Assembly: GCA_902770845.1 (NCBI GenBank)
Contig: CACXUV010000005.1
Location: 1-64,000, forward strand
Direction of reading: 5' to 3'
Length of the DNA: 64,000 nt
Source of the DNA: an uncultured Prevotellaceae bacterium
GTDB lineage: Bacteria > Bacteroidota > Bacteroidia > Bacteroidales > Bacteroidaceae
The notes below the pieces were generated by a model that saw nothing but the letters and a program-made list of their open reading frames with translations, was not told the origin of the DNA and made no database searches. A program made the translations under genes and the position numbers. This document shows positions 15,630 to 24,585 of this stretch, piece after piece; within the stretch, counting starts at the first letter, position 1; each line of letters starts with the position of its first letter.

Positions 15630-17438
15630 ATGAGACGTTTGTTTTTTCTTTTTTCCTTTCTCTGCCTAATGGCGTCGGAGGCAGTTGCCCAGCAATTTGA
15701 AGTGCTGAGCATCACTGGTTCGGTTGAAGTGGGAGGAGAAGGTGAGCCGAAGCACGAGCTGATGCTGCGTGAGAAGCTAACGCCATCGAGTTTTCTCAAT
15801 GTGCCGTTCAAGGCAAAAATAGAGTTACTTGATGAAAAGAAACGCGTAATGTATACCATAAAGACACCTGGTTATGCCACATTGGGCAGTATGGTTGCCA
15901 ACAAGCAAAACTCGGTGCTTAGGCTGACGGAGCAGTATCTTTCATATCTGAAGACACGCCTGAAGGGTAAAGGCGAACTCACATCGCGCAAATACAGCGA
16001 CCCTGCCACTGTGACACGCGAGGTGGTTGTCAAGCGCAATGACTACGAAGAAGAGTTCAATGCTTTCCGTCAGCAGGCTCAGGCAGAGTATGATGCTTTC
16101 CGTCAGCAGGCCATTCGTGAGTATGCCGACTTTGTGCGCAAGGCTTGGCAAGAATTTGGGGCTCAGCCACCGCGTCCGATACCTGTCATTGAAGAAGTGC
16201 CCCCTGTGGTGATGTCGGAAGACAGTGTGAAACCCATAAAGGCTGTGCGCATTGCCATAGAAAAAATGGTATTGAAACTGCCAAAAATAGATCGTCAGCC
16301 CATACCAATCACACCTATTCAGGAGCAGAAGGTAGATTTAGCCGACTATGTAGATTTCATGTTCTATGGAACGCCTTTGCGGGTACGGTTCACGTCGGCC
16401 GGTTTGTTCTCCCTCTCTGAGCCTACGCCCGATGCTGTCGCCGACGTGTTTGGCCGACTGGCAGGGCAGGAACTCAACAACACCATACGCGACTGTCTGG
16501 AGCTGAGAATACGCTATCAGTTGGGTGACTGGGCCTATTTGCAGATGCTTGACAGTCTTTCGCAGAATTGCCTTACGTCGAAGAACGAGGCCACGTTGCT
16601 GATGGCCTATCTCTTTCAGCAGTCTGGCTACAAGATGCGCTTAGGACTTCAGACAGACACGCTCTGTCTTCTTTATTCCAGTAACCATCACGTTTATGGA
16701 AAGCCTTATTTTTATATAGATCATGACGATTATTATGTCTATAAGTATAACTCGAGGAAAATGAGCATTTGTGAGGCAGCTTTCCCAAAAGAGCAGCCAT
16801 TGTCGTTGTTTATTACCGAGCAACCCATGCTTGCTGAGAATAGTTCTGAGGAAAGGACGCTACGGTCTGTACGTTACGATGATATGTCGTTTACATCGGT
16901 TGTCAATAAGAATCTCATAGACTTCTACAGCAGCTACCCCACTTCGATGGTCGATGGCAACTTTCTTACCCGGTGGGGAATGTATGCCAATACGCCGCTC
17001 GATGCCACCATCAGCAGTACGCTGTTGCCCGCATTGCACGAAAAGCTGCAGGGCCTGTCGAATCTGCAGGCCGTAGAGCGCCTGTTGAACTGGGTGCAGA
17101 CGGCTTTCAAGTATGAGTTAGACGACGTGGTGTGGGGCGATGACAGGGCCTTCTTTGCCGAGGAGACGCTTTACTATCCCTATTGCGACTGCGAAGACCG
17201 CAGCATCCTTTTATCGCATCTGGTGCGCGACTTGCTGGGCCTGAAGGTCGTGCTGGTCTATTATCCCGGTCACTTGGCCACTGCTGTCTGCTTCGGTGAA
17301 GATGACGTGGTAGGCGACTATATCGACTTGAATGGCAAAAAATATGTAGTTTGTGATCCTACTTATATAGGAGCGCGCGTAGGCCAGACCATGACAAACA
17401 TGGACAATCAAATAGCAAAAGTTTTGCTCTTGGAATAA
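15630..17438 (+). CDS. Exported FecR-like / transglutaminase-like protein
   Basis: A 602-aa protein with a signal peptide (cleavage after SEAVAQ, residue 21). Residues about 25-90 read like a FecR-type beta domain (ITGSVEVGGEG, then YATLGSM). A helical, Gln/Ala-rich coiled segment covers about 135-180. The C-terminal domain contains a transglutaminase-like triad: Cys521 in YCDCEDRSILLSHL, His548 in YYPGHLATAV and Asp576 in VVCDPTYIG. Transglutaminase-like folds include peptidases and cross-linking enzymes, and the actual reaction here is unknown. It is the last gene of the operon, followed by the opposing helicase gene. Confidence 0.8.
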   Translation: MRRLFFLFSFLCLMASEAVAQQFEVLSITGSVEVGGEGEPKHELMLREKLTPSSFLNVPFKAKIELLDEKKRVMYTIKTPGYATLGSMVANKQNSVLRLTEQYLSYLKTRLKGKGELTSRKYSDPATVTREVVVKRNDYEEEFNAFRQQAQAEYDAFRQQAIREYADFVRKAWQEFGAQPPRPIPVIEEVPPVVMSEDSVKPIKAVRIAIEKMVLKLPKIDRQPIPITPIQEQKVDLADYVDFMFYGTPLRVRFTSAGLFSLSEPTPDAVADVFGRLAGQELNNTIRDCLELRIRYQLGDWAYLQMLDSLSQNCLTSKNEATLLMAYLFQQSGYKMRLGLQTDTLCLLYSSNHHVYGKPYFYIDHDDYYVYKYNSRKMSICEAAFPKEQPLSLFITEQPMLAENSSEERTLRSVRYDDMSFTSVVNKNLIDFYSSYPTSMVDGNFLTRWGMYANTPLDATISSTLLPALHEKLQGLSNLQAVERLLNWVQTAFKYELDDVVWGDDRAFFAEETLYYPYCDCEDRSILLSHLVRDLLGLKVVLVYYPGHLATAVCFGEDDVVGDYIDLNGKKYVVCDPTYIGARVGQTMTNMDNQIAKVLLLE

Positions 17439-17466
17439 TGTTGCTGTGCGATTGTATCGCACCTGG

Positions 17467-19392
17467 TCATTCCCTCAGTGCCTCCACATACTGCCAGAGC
17501 TTGCGGTAGAAGGGGTGGCGGCACAGGGTGTGGCGGTCGCCCAGGATGATGAGCTTCATGCGGGCACGGGTGATGGCCACGTTCATGCGGCGAAGGTCGC
17601 GCAGAAAGCCTATCTGGCCATCGTCGTTGCTCCGCACCAGGGAAATGACAATGATGTCGCGCTCCTGACCCTGAAAGCCGTCGACGGTGTTCACCGAAAT
17701 GAGACTGCGGAAGGGCTTGAAAAACTCTTGCTTCCTGAGCAGACGACGGATGAGCTGCACCTGGGCACGGTAGGGCGAAATGATGCCTACGTCGATGCGC
17801 TCGCTCAACAAGCGCTGCTTGCCAATGAGCTCGAAATAGGCGCGCAGGGCAAGCAGTGTGAGACGGGCTTCGCCTTCGTTGCTATAGGAAAAAGAGGTTT
17901 CGGATGGCGTGTTTTCATGCTTGGGGGCAGAGGGGCTGGCTGCTGGGGGCTGAATCCAGGTGATGGGGATGTCGAGGTCCAGGATGCTGCGATACTTCAC
18001 TTCGGGTGCGCTTTGCACCATGTTGTGATAGAACCAGTCGCTGGAGAAGCGCATGATTTCTTCGTTCATGCGATATTGCACGGTGAGCAGCGTCACCACT
18101 TCGGGTCGGGTGTCGCAGATGCGCTCCATGAGCGTGCGGCCCAGTCCGCCGCGCAGTGCCTCGTAGCACTTCACGGTGGGCGGCAGCTGACAGTGGTCGC
18201 CGGCAAAGACCACGCGCGAGGCGCGGCGTATGGGAATCCAGCAGGCGGCTTCGAGGGCCTGTGCGGCCTCGTCGATGAACAGGGTGCCAAACTTCATGCC
18301 TTCGAGCAGTCGGTGGCCGCTGCCCACGAGTGTTGAGGCCACGACGCGTGCTTCGCTGAAGAGTTGCTGGTTGATGCCTATCTCGAGTGCTGTGGCGCGG
18401 TCTTTCAGCCGTTCCAGTTTTTGGTGGAATTTCTCGTCGCCGCGCTTGCGGTTCTTGCGCAGTTCGCGTATGGCCTTGCGCAGGGCCCACAGCTGCGGGT
18501 AGTCGGGATGGGCCTCGAAGCGGCGTTCATAGGTGAAGCTGAGCATTTTGTCGTCTACGCGGCTGGGGTTGCCTATGCGCAGCACGTTCAGTCCCCGGTC
18601 TACCAGTTTTTCCGAAATCCAGTCTACTGCCATGTTGCTCTGTGCGCACACCAGCACTTGCGGTTCGCGTCGCAGTGTTTCGTAGATGGCTTCGACGAGT
18701 GTGGTGGTCTTGCCCGTGCCTGGTGGGCCGTGCACGATGGCCACGTCCTTGGCCCTGAGCACCTCGTTGACGGCGTGCTCCTGTGTGCGGTTCAGGTACT
18801 GGAATCCCATGTCGGGGAAGCTGAATCGCTGGGCCTTCATGGCCGGGGTGTAGAACAGGTCGCGCAGATAGGCCAGTCGGCCTCGGGCCCGCATGGTTCG
18901 GTCGAGTGCGTCGAACATCATGCGGTAGCTGGTTTCGTCGAACGATAGCTGCACGCCCACGCCTTCCTGTTGCAGGTCGATGATGGGGGCACCGTCGGGC
19001 ACGCTCACCACCATGCGGTTGCCGTCGACGTAGGACACGGTGCCCTTCAGTCGGCCGTTTCCCAGCACTGCGGGGAGTGCTTGGCTGGCGGTTTTCTGAA
19101 AGAACTCCACAGGCCGTCCGAACTCGAAGTTGTGGTCTGTCTCGTCGTCGTCGTCGTTGCTGCTGTTCTGGGTGTGAAACACCTCGACGCACAGCTGGTT
19201 GAGCGAGTTATAGTAGCTGCGGCCCACGCTGACGGGCCACCAGGCGTTGCCGCGCTGTATGAGTCGCTGCAGTCCGATGGCGTCTATCTTTTCCTGGAAG
19301 GTTTTCTTTTCTTCTTCATACTCCATTTGCAGCAGCAGTTGTTGCCGTTGCAGTTCCAGGATGGGCGATGTGGGCAGATTTTTTTCTTTCAT
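17467..19392 (-). CDS. Superfamily 1 DNA/RNA helicase (AAA_11/AAA_12, SMUBP-2/Upf1-like)
   Basis: A 641-aa helicase. Start at 19392 (MKEKNLPTSP): the open frame continues upstream through repeat DNA and the neighbouring gene, but that part is not protein-like. Walker A is VHGPPGTGKTTT with Lys228. Walker B appears as LFIDEAAQA near residue 370. Further motifs are GDHCQLPPTV, QYRMNEEIM, VNTVDGFQGQERDIIVISLV and NVAITRARMKLIILG near the end. The N-terminal 200 residues form the nucleic-acid-binding and beta-barrel part seen in Upf1-like helicases. The physiological role in Bacteroidetes is not known to me. Confidence 0.95.
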   Translation of the reverse strand: MKEKNLPTSPILELQRQQLLLQMEYEEEKKTFQEKIDAIGLQRLIQRGNAWWPVSVGRSYYNSLNQLCVEVFHTQNSSNDDDDETDHNFEFGRPVEFFQKTASQALPAVLGNGRLKGTVSYVDGNRMVVSVPDGAPIIDLQQEGVGVQLSFDETSYRMMFDALDRTMRARGRLAYLRDLFYTPAMKAQRFSFPDMGFQYLNRTQEHAVNEVLRAKDVAIVHGPPGTGKTTTLVEAIYETLRREPQVLVCAQSNMAVDWISEKLVDRGLNVLRIGNPSRVDDKMLSFTYERRFEAHPDYPQLWALRKAIRELRKNRKRGDEKFHQKLERLKDRATALEIGINQQLFSEARVVASTLVGSGHRLLEGMKFGTLFIDEAAQALEAACWIPIRRASRVVFAGDHCQLPPTVKCYEALRGGLGRTLMERICDTRPEVVTLLTVQYRMNEEIMRFSSDWFYHNMVQSAPEVKYRSILDLDIPITWIQPPAASPSAPKHENTPSETSFSYSNEGEARLTLLALRAYFELIGKQRLLSERIDVGIISPYRAQVQLIRRLLRKQEFFKPFRSLISVNTVDGFQGQERDIIVISLVRSNDDGQIGFLRDLRRMNVAITRARMKLIILGDRHTLCRHPFYRKLWQYVEALRE

Positions 19393-19420
19393 GAGTGCTG
19401 AAAAAGCTCTTTTTCTTTTT

Positions 19421-19600
19421 TTGCTTGCAATGGGGCCTCCGTTGTGTTGCAATGGGGGCTCCGTTGTGTTGCAATGGGGGCTCCGTTGTGTTGCAATGGG
19501 GCCCCCGTTGCGATGCAATAGGGCCCCCGTTGCAGTGCAATTAGGCCCCCGTTGTGTTGCAATAGGGCCCCCGTTGCAAGCTGATGGGGCCTCTGTTGTG
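19421..19600 (+). repeat. Palindromic ~22-bp repeat array, locus A (8 units)
   Basis: About eight consecutive units of 21-22 bp between the dehydrogenase gene and the helicase start. Each has a GC palindrome (consensus CAAyGGGGCCCCCGTTG) joined by a linker such as TGTTGCAA. Adjacent units differ mainly inside the GC core. The period is not a multiple of three, so it is not coding. The same unit recurs at loci near 25.5, 37.6 and 49.8 kb. Confidence 0.9.
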
Positions 19601-19625
19601 CGAGGGTTGGGGAGCGTCGGTGGGG

Positions 19626-20576
19626 CTACACCACGTTTTGCGCCCGGCCGCTGGCCCAAGCCTTCACGTTGTCGATGGCGATGGCAACGAGTCGCTGGCG
19701 CGCCTCTTTTGTGGCCCAGGCTATGTGTGGTGTGATGAAGGCATTGTTGCACTGCAGCAGCGGATTGCTGATGGCTGGCGGCTCCTGTTCCATCACGTCG
19801 GCACAATAGGCGGCCAGGCGTCCCTCGTTGAGTGCCCGTGCCACGGCATGCTCGTCTACCAGCGGTCCGCGCCCCGTGTTGATGAGCACGGCGGTGGGCT
19901 TCATGGTCTGCAGGCGGCTGTGGTTCACCAGGTGGTGTGTGTCGGCGCAGAGCGGACAGTGCAGCGAGATCACGTCGCTTTGTGCAAACGCCTCGTCGGT
20001 GCTCACTTTCCTGACGCCTGCTGGCAGCTCCTGTTGCGGCTTGCTGCTCACGGCCAGCACCTGCATGCCAAAGGCCATGGCAATGGTGGCCACGCGGCGG
20101 CCAATGTGGCCCATGCCCACGATGGCCATGAGCTTGCCGGAGAGCTCGGCTATGGGCGTGTCCCAGTAGCAGAAGTCGGTGCTGCGGCTCCACTGTCCGT
20201 TGCGGTTCTGCTGGGCGTAGTGCTCGGTGCGGTTGGTCACGGTGAGCAGGTGGGCAAACACCATCTGGGCCACGCTCTCGGTGCTGTAGGCCGGCACGTT
20301 GGTCACGGTGATGCCCCGCTTGCGGGCCGCCTGCACGTCGACCACGTTGTAGCCCGTGGCCAGCACGCCCACATACCTGAGCCGTGGCAACTGCTGCATG
20401 GCCTCGCTGCCAATCACCACCTTGTTGGTCAGCAGGGCGTCGGCCTGTGCGGCGCGCCCGATCAGCTCTTCGGGTCGGGTGTGTTCATACACCGTCAGCT
20501 GGCCTGCAGCGTGCAGTGCATCCCACGACAGGTCGCCGGGGTTGGCCGTGTGGCTATCGAGAATCACAATGTTCAT
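19626..20576 (-). CDS. D-2-hydroxyacid dehydrogenase
   Basis: A 316-aa NAD(P)-dependent enzyme of the glycerate/hydroxypyruvate reductase group, which interconverts 2-hydroxy acids and 2-keto acids. The nucleotide-binding motif is VGMGHIGRRVA. The catalytic residues are Arg in NTGRGPLVD, Glu in VMEQEPP and His in TPHIAWAT. The length is normal for the family. Exact substrate cannot be read from sequence. It is separated from the downstream helicase gene by repeat array A. Confidence 0.93.
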   Translation of the reverse strand: MNIVILDSHTANPGDLSWDALHAAGQLTVYEHTRPEELIGRAAQADALLTNKVVIGSEAMQQLPRLRYVGVLATGYNVVDVQAARKRGITVTNVPAYSTESVAQMVFAHLLTVTNRTEHYAQQNRNGQWSRSTDFCYWDTPIAELSGKLMAIVGMGHIGRRVATIAMAFGMQVLAVSSKPQQELPAGVRKVSTDEAFAQSDVISLHCPLCADTHHLVNHSRLQTMKPTAVLINTGRGPLVDEHAVARALNEGRLAAYCADVMEQEPPAISNPLLQCNNAFITPHIAWATKEARQRLVAIAIDNVKAWASGRAQNVV

Positions 20577-20643
20577 GGGTCTGTATTTTTCAGCAAAAAT
20601 ACTGAAAATAATTCAAATAGCTATCAGATTGGAATAATTTTTA

Positions 20644-20651
20644 TACCTTTG
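20644..20651 (+). promoter_or_regulatory. Promoter -7 box for pyridoxal kinase gene
   Basis: TACCTTTG at 20644-20651 matches TAnnTTTG, 50 bases ahead of the start codon. The -33 box is not clear. Confidence 0.6.
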
Positions 20652-20700
20652 CAACGAATAATCGCGAAAGTTGCACGAAAAGAGAGTTCCAAGACAGCCA

Positions 20701-21546
20701 ATGAAACAAATACTCCTGATCAACGATGTGGTGGGGTGCAGCCATGTGGGCATGGTGGCCATGCTGCCCATACTGACCTATCTGGGCCACGCGGCCTACA
20801 ACCTGCCCACGGCGCTGGTGTCGAACACGCTGGACTATGGCCGTTTCAACGTGCTTGAGACCACCGACTACATGCGTGGCGCCATTCCCGTGTGGCAGCA
20901 GCTGGGCTTCACGTTCGATGCCGTGTGCACGGGCCTGATGTTCAGCGAGGGCCAGTCGCGGCTGGTGGCTGGCTACTGCAAGGAGCTGGGCCAGGCCGGC
21001 ACCACCATTTTCGTAGACCCCATCATGGGCGACGGTGGCCGGCTCTACAACGGCATGGGCCAGGAGAATGTGGCGCTGATGCGCGAAATGGTGAGCGTGG
21101 CCGACCTGATATTTCCCAACTACACCGAGGCTTGCTATCTCACGGGCATTGGCTACAAGGCCGAGGGCATGACCTGGGCCGAAGCCTGTGCCATGCTCGA
21201 CGCGCTGGTGGCCATTGGCACCAAGAGCGCCATCATCACCAGTGCGCGTGTAGAGGGCCGCACCTGCGTGGTGGGCCGCCGCTCAGAGGCACCGCTGGCC
21301 GGTTTTCAGCAAAACATTTCGGAGGGGCTCTATTTTCGTCTTGACTACGACGAAATTCCGGTGCTGTTTCATGGCACCGGCGACATTTTCTCGGCCGTGC
21401 TCATCGGCCACCTGCTCAAGGGCGAACCGCTGAAGCTGAGCACGCAGACGGCCATGACGGTGGTGAGCCGTCTGATTGAGCGCAATAAAGAACTGCCCGA
21501 TAAGTGCCGTGGCATTCCTATCGAGCAGTGTCTTGACTTGCTGTAG
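20701..21546 (+). CDS. pdxK: Pyridoxal/pyridoxamine kinase
   Basis: A 281-aa ribokinase-fold enzyme that phosphorylates vitamin B6 vitamers. I chose the ATG at 20701 (MKQILLINDVVGCSHVGM) because it gives the family opening, whereas the ATG at 20671 would add ten unrelated residues. Supporting features are FVDPIMGDGG, the helix NYTEACYLTGI, and the GTGD motif in FHGTGDIFSAVLIGHLL, which carries the catalytic Asp. It is transcribed away from the dehydrogenase and stands alone. Confidence 0.88.
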   Translation: MKQILLINDVVGCSHVGMVAMLPILTYLGHAAYNLPTALVSNTLDYGRFNVLETTDYMRGAIPVWQQLGFTFDAVCTGLMFSEGQSRLVAGYCKELGQAGTTIFVDPIMGDGGRLYNGMGQENVALMREMVSVADLIFPNYTEACYLTGIGYKAEGMTWAEACAMLDALVAIGTKSAIITSARVEGRTCVVGRRSEAPLAGFQQNISEGLYFRLDYDEIPVLFHGTGDIFSAVLIGHLLKGEPLKLSTQTAMTVVSRLIERNKELPDKCRGIPIEQCLDLL

Positions 21547-21556
21547 TGTTGTTTCC

Positions 21557-21744
21557 TTATTTCTTGCCCCACGCTTCGTAGTGGGCGTCCAGTCCAGCCT
21601 GCAGCAGCCAGCATCTGTTCGTAGGAGGTGAGCAGCTGTGTGGCCGACGCCATTTCCATTCCTTCATCCTGTGCGGCAGGCTCATTGGTGGGGGGCTGTC
21701 CGGGCTCCTGAATCAGTTTGTGTTGACAGAATGTTTTCAGTCAT
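21557..21744 (-). pseudogene. Decayed small gene behind buk
   Basis: Right behind butyrate kinase, an ATG overlaps the buk stop (frame MTENILSTQT...) but reaches a stop after 20 codons. A second frame continues with protein-like sequence (EPAAQDEGMEMASATQLLTS). A third frame ends with LLQAGLDAHYEAWGKK and a stop at 21557-21559. The pieces would join by two frameshifts into a protein of roughly 60 residues. No family is recognised. It may be a pseudogene or contain sequencing errors. Confidence 0.4.
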
Positions 21745-22807
21745 ATTCCTTGGCTTCGCGCTTTCCGCGCAGCACGGCCAGTGCGTTCAGTGCCAGTGCC
21801 TCCATTTCGTCTTCGCCGGGGAAGCAGTACACCGGTGCCAGGAAGTCAATGCGCTTGCGCAGTCGGCTGATGACATATTCCGAGCGGGCCAGTCCGCCTG
21901 TGAGCAGGATGGCGTCCACCTTGCCGCAGAACACGGCTCCCAGGCCCACGATGTTCTTGGCCAGGTGGTAGATCATGGCGTTCAGAATCAGCTCGGCATG
22001 CTTGTCGCCATAGTCGGTGATGCGCTGCTCAATCTCCTTCACGTTGGTGGTGCCCAGGTGGGCGTTCAGTCCGGCCTTTCCGGCAATGCGCTTCAGCAGC
22101 TGCTTTTCGTTGTATTTTCCGCTGAAGCACAACCTGATGAGGTCGCAGGCAGGCAGGCTTCCGGCGCGTTCGGGCGAGAAGGGCCCTTCGCCGTCGAGGG
22201 CGTTGTTGGCATCCACGGCCTTGCCGTGCTGGTGGGCAGCCACGCTGATGCCGCCGCCCATGTGGCAAATAATCAGGTCGAGGTCTTCATAGCGTTTGCC
22301 CACCTCCTGTGCAAATCGTCGCGCAATGGCGCGCTGGTTCAGTGCGTGCCAGATGCAGATGCGGTTCATCAGGGGCGAACCGCTGATGCGAGCATAGTCG
22401 TTCAGCTCGTCGACCACGCCCGGATCGGCAATGAACGAGCGGCAGCCCGGAATCTGGCTGGCTATCTCGTGGGCAATCAGGCAACCCAGGTTGCAGGCAT
22501 GGTTGTGCAGCGCAATGCCCGAATAGGTGTCGTCGAGCATGCGCTGGTTGATTTCGTAGACGCCGCCCTCGATGGGTTTCACCAGTCCGCCACGGCCTAT
22601 CACGGCATCGAATTGCAGCTCGATGCCGCAGCGTTGCAGCTCGTTGAGCACCAGCTGCTTGCGGTATTCGCGCTGTTGCAGCACGTCGTCGAAGGGTGCC
22701 AGCTCTTCCTGCGAGTGGCTGATGCTGCGCAGCACCAGTGGGCGCTCGTCTTCATAGACGGCCATTTTGGTAGAGGTGCTGCCCGGGTTGATGACAAGGA
22801 TGTTCAT
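21737..22807 (-). CDS. buk: Butyrate kinase
   Basis: A 356-aa acetokinase-family enzyme that converts butyryl-phosphate (or a branched-chain acyl phosphate) and ADP to the acid and ATP. The start at 22807 gives MNILVINPGSTSTKMAVYED, the canonical phosphate-binding opening. The longer open frame upstream lies inside ptb. Family motifs include CHMGGGISVAAHQHG and LLTGGLARSEYV. It overlaps ptb by four bases (ATGA), indicating coupled translation. Together they form the classic terminal butyrate pathway, although no other butyrate-pathway gene is visible nearby. Confidence 0.95.
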   Translation of the reverse strand: MNILVINPGSTSTKMAVYEDERPLVLRSISHSQEELAPFDDVLQQREYRKQLVLNELQRCGIELQFDAVIGRGGLVKPIEGGVYEINQRMLDDTYSGIALHNHACNLGCLIAHEIASQIPGCRSFIADPGVVDELNDYARISGSPLMNRICIWHALNQRAIARRFAQEVGKRYEDLDLIICHMGGGISVAAHQHGKAVDANNALDGEGPFSPERAGSLPACDLIRLCFSGKYNEKQLLKRIAGKAGLNAHLGTTNVKEIEQRITDYGDKHAELILNAMIYHLAKNIVGLGAVFCGKVDAILLTGGLARSEYVISRLRKRIDFLAPVYCFPGEDEMEALALNALAVLRGKREAKEYD

Positions 22808-23703
22808 TGAAGCGATGCCAGTGCGATAGAGTAGAACTTGTTCTCCACCGAGTCGCCGCGCGATGGCAGCACCACGGGCACCTGCGGGCCGCACAGTATG
22901 GCCGCCGTCTGGGCCTGGGTGAAGAGCGTAATGGTTTTATAGAACACGTTGCCGGCCTGTATGTCGGGGAAGATCAGTGCGTCGGCATGGCCTTCGAGCG
23001 GCGACACGATGCCCTTCTTGTGCAGGGCGTGGGCCGAGAGACAGGTCTTCAGGTCGAGCGGACCGTCGACGATGCAGGGGCCATACTCGCCCGCCTCGGC
23101 CTGTGCTATCAGCTCCTTGTATTCTGCCGTGAAGGGAAAGTGCTTGGCGTTCACCTTCTCGGTGCAGTTGATGAGGCCCACGCGGGGCCGCCCGATGCCC
23201 ATGTTGCGGCACATGCCGAGCAGATAGCGCAGCTGCTCCACGCGCTGCTGGGCGGTGGGGTAGGGAATCACGGCCACGTCGCTCACGAAGAGCAGCTTGT
23301 CGTAGCCCGGAATCTGGGCACACGTCACGTGGGTCAGCACGCGTCCCTTTGGCAGCAGTCCCGTCTCCTTGTTCAGGATGGCGCGCAGCAGGTCGTCGGT
23401 GTTCAGCAGGCCCTTCATCATCACGTCGGCCCGTCCTTCGCGGCACAGCGTCACGGCCTGCAGCGCAGCCTCGTCGGCATTGGCCGCCTCGACGTAGGTG
23501 GCATGCTGGCCAAAGGCGTCGAAGGCGTTGCCCATTTTCTCGCGCTCGCCCACCAGCAGTGCGTCGATCATCTCGTTTTCCAGTGCCTTCAGCACGGCAC
23601 CCTGCGTGCCTTCGTCGTAGGGGCACACCACTGCCACCCGCTTGCGCTGGCTGCGGCCTTGCAGGTGGCTTATCATCTCGGTGAAATTCTGAATTGCGTC
23701 CAT
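22804..23703 (-). CDS. ptb: Phosphate butyryltransferase
   Basis: A 299-aa phosphotransacetylase-family enzyme that exchanges CoA for phosphate on butyryl-CoA or a branched-chain acyl-CoA. Recognisable segments include VMMKGLLNTDDLLRAILN, FVSDVAVIPYP and SPLEGHADALIFPDIQAGNV. The length is normal. It is the first gene of the ptb-buk operon and lies just downstream of a clear promoter. Confidence 0.95.
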   Translation of the reverse strand: MDAIQNFTEMISHLQGRSQRKRVAVVCPYDEGTQGAVLKALENEMIDALLVGEREKMGNAFDAFGQHATYVEAANADEAALQAVTLCREGRADVMMKGLLNTDDLLRAILNKETGLLPKGRVLTHVTCAQIPGYDKLLFVSDVAVIPYPTAQQRVEQLRYLLGMCRNMGIGRPRVGLINCTEKVNAKHFPFTAEYKELIAQAEAGEYGPCIVDGPLDLKTCLSAHALHKKGIVSPLEGHADALIFPDIQAGNVFYKTITLFTQAQTAAILCGPQVPVVLPSRGDSVENKFYSIALASLQ

Positions 23704-23726
23704 ATAGATAGTATTGGTTTTTGTCG

Positions 23727-23734
23727 CAAAGTTA
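23727..23734 (-). promoter_or_regulatory. Promoter -7 box of ptb-buk
   Basis: Read on the minus strand, TAACTTTG at 23734-23727 is a consensus -7 box, 24 bases before the ptb start, giving a very short leader. No clean TTTG is seen at the -33 distance. Confidence 0.65.
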
Positions 23735-23781
23735 CGAAAAAAAGCGTAAACAGGAAATAAGAATGTGAATTTTTTCTGGAA

Positions 23782-24441
23782 TCAGGCCAGCGCGAACATG
23801 AACTGCTGGTCGCGGTGCTCCATCAAGGCAACGCCGTAGCGGATGAGGCGGGCCAGCAGCGTGATGACCTTGGGGCGGGGCAGATGGCAGCGGTGGGTGA
23901 TGGCGTTGAGCGTGAGCCACTCGCCCGCAGACAGTGCCGACAGGAGCCGCCGCTCGTCGTCGCCATAGGTGAACGAGGCCCCGCGCTGTGACTGCTCCTC
24001 GCGCCAGATGGCCAGATGCACGGGCGAGGCCATGATGTTTTCGTCGGCTATGCGCACGTAGGCCCGCAGCCGCCCTTCGTCGTCGGCGGCGCAAACGGGC
24101 CTGTGCTGGCTGGGCGGCACGGTGCACACCACAATGGTGCGGCCGTCGACGCGGTAGTTGTCGAACTTGATGCTCGACGGTGGCTGGCAGTATTTCCATG
24201 CGGCCTGGTGCATCATGAAGATTTCTTCCTCGCTGCGCACGCCCGACAGGTGGCCGTCGTCGCGCACGCCAATGAGCAATCGGCCCCCGTCGGTGTTGGC
24301 AAAGGCCGACACCGACCGGGCCAGCTTCACGGCGTCTTGCACCTTGTATTTAAAGTCTTGCTGCTGGTGCTCGCCTTGGGCTATGAGGCCCAGCAGATAG
24401 TTGCGGTCGCTCAGAATCATGATGGTCGTAGAGAATGGCAT
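23782..24441 (-). CDS. AlbA_2 / Schlafen-type ATP-binding domain protein
   Basis: A 219-aa protein if it starts at 24441 (MPFSTTIMILSDRNY), or 212 aa from 24420. The longest ORF start at 24477 lies upstream of the promoter box and is excluded. Residues about 25-150 fit the AlbA_2 domain, with FKYKVQDAVKLARSVSAFANTDGGRLLIGVRDDG as overall order and FANTDGG as the key motif. The C-terminal 70 residues look like a winged helix (LTLNAITHRCHLPRPKVITLL). Such proteins are often annotated as RecG-related regulators, but the role is not established. It is separate from ptb-buk. Confidence 0.85.
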   Translation of the reverse strand: MPFSTTIMILSDRNYLLGLIAQGEHQQQDFKYKVQDAVKLARSVSAFANTDGGRLLIGVRDDGHLSGVRSEEEIFMMHQAAWKYCQPPSSIKFDNYRVDGRTIVVCTVPPSQHRPVCAADDEGRLRAYVRIADENIMASPVHLAIWREEQSQRGASFTYGDDERRLLSALSAGEWLTLNAITHRCHLPRPKVITLLARLIRYGVALMEHRDQQFMFALA

Positions 24442-24465
24442 TTCGGATTTGCCAAATTCCGACCG

Positions 24466-24473
24466 CAAAAGTA
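24466..24473 (-). promoter_or_regulatory. Promoter -7 box of the AlbA_2 gene
   Basis: TACTTTTG on the minus strand (24473-24466) fits TAnnTTTG. It lies between the alternative starts and so supports initiation at 24441 or 24420. Confidence 0.6.
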
Positions 24474-24585
24474 GCAAAATAGTTTTATAGCACCATAAGT
24501 TCGCAACAACAACTGCAACATTTTATGATATTTTCAGGATATGCTCTTTTAAAGCAAAAAGCACGGTCTGAAATGATGTGGGGAA

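Noticed and set aside
17467..20193. A 908-codon minus-strand ORF containing the helicase
   Set aside because: The first 267 codons read through repeat array A and through the dehydrogenase gene in a wrong frame. The helicase itself starts at 19392.
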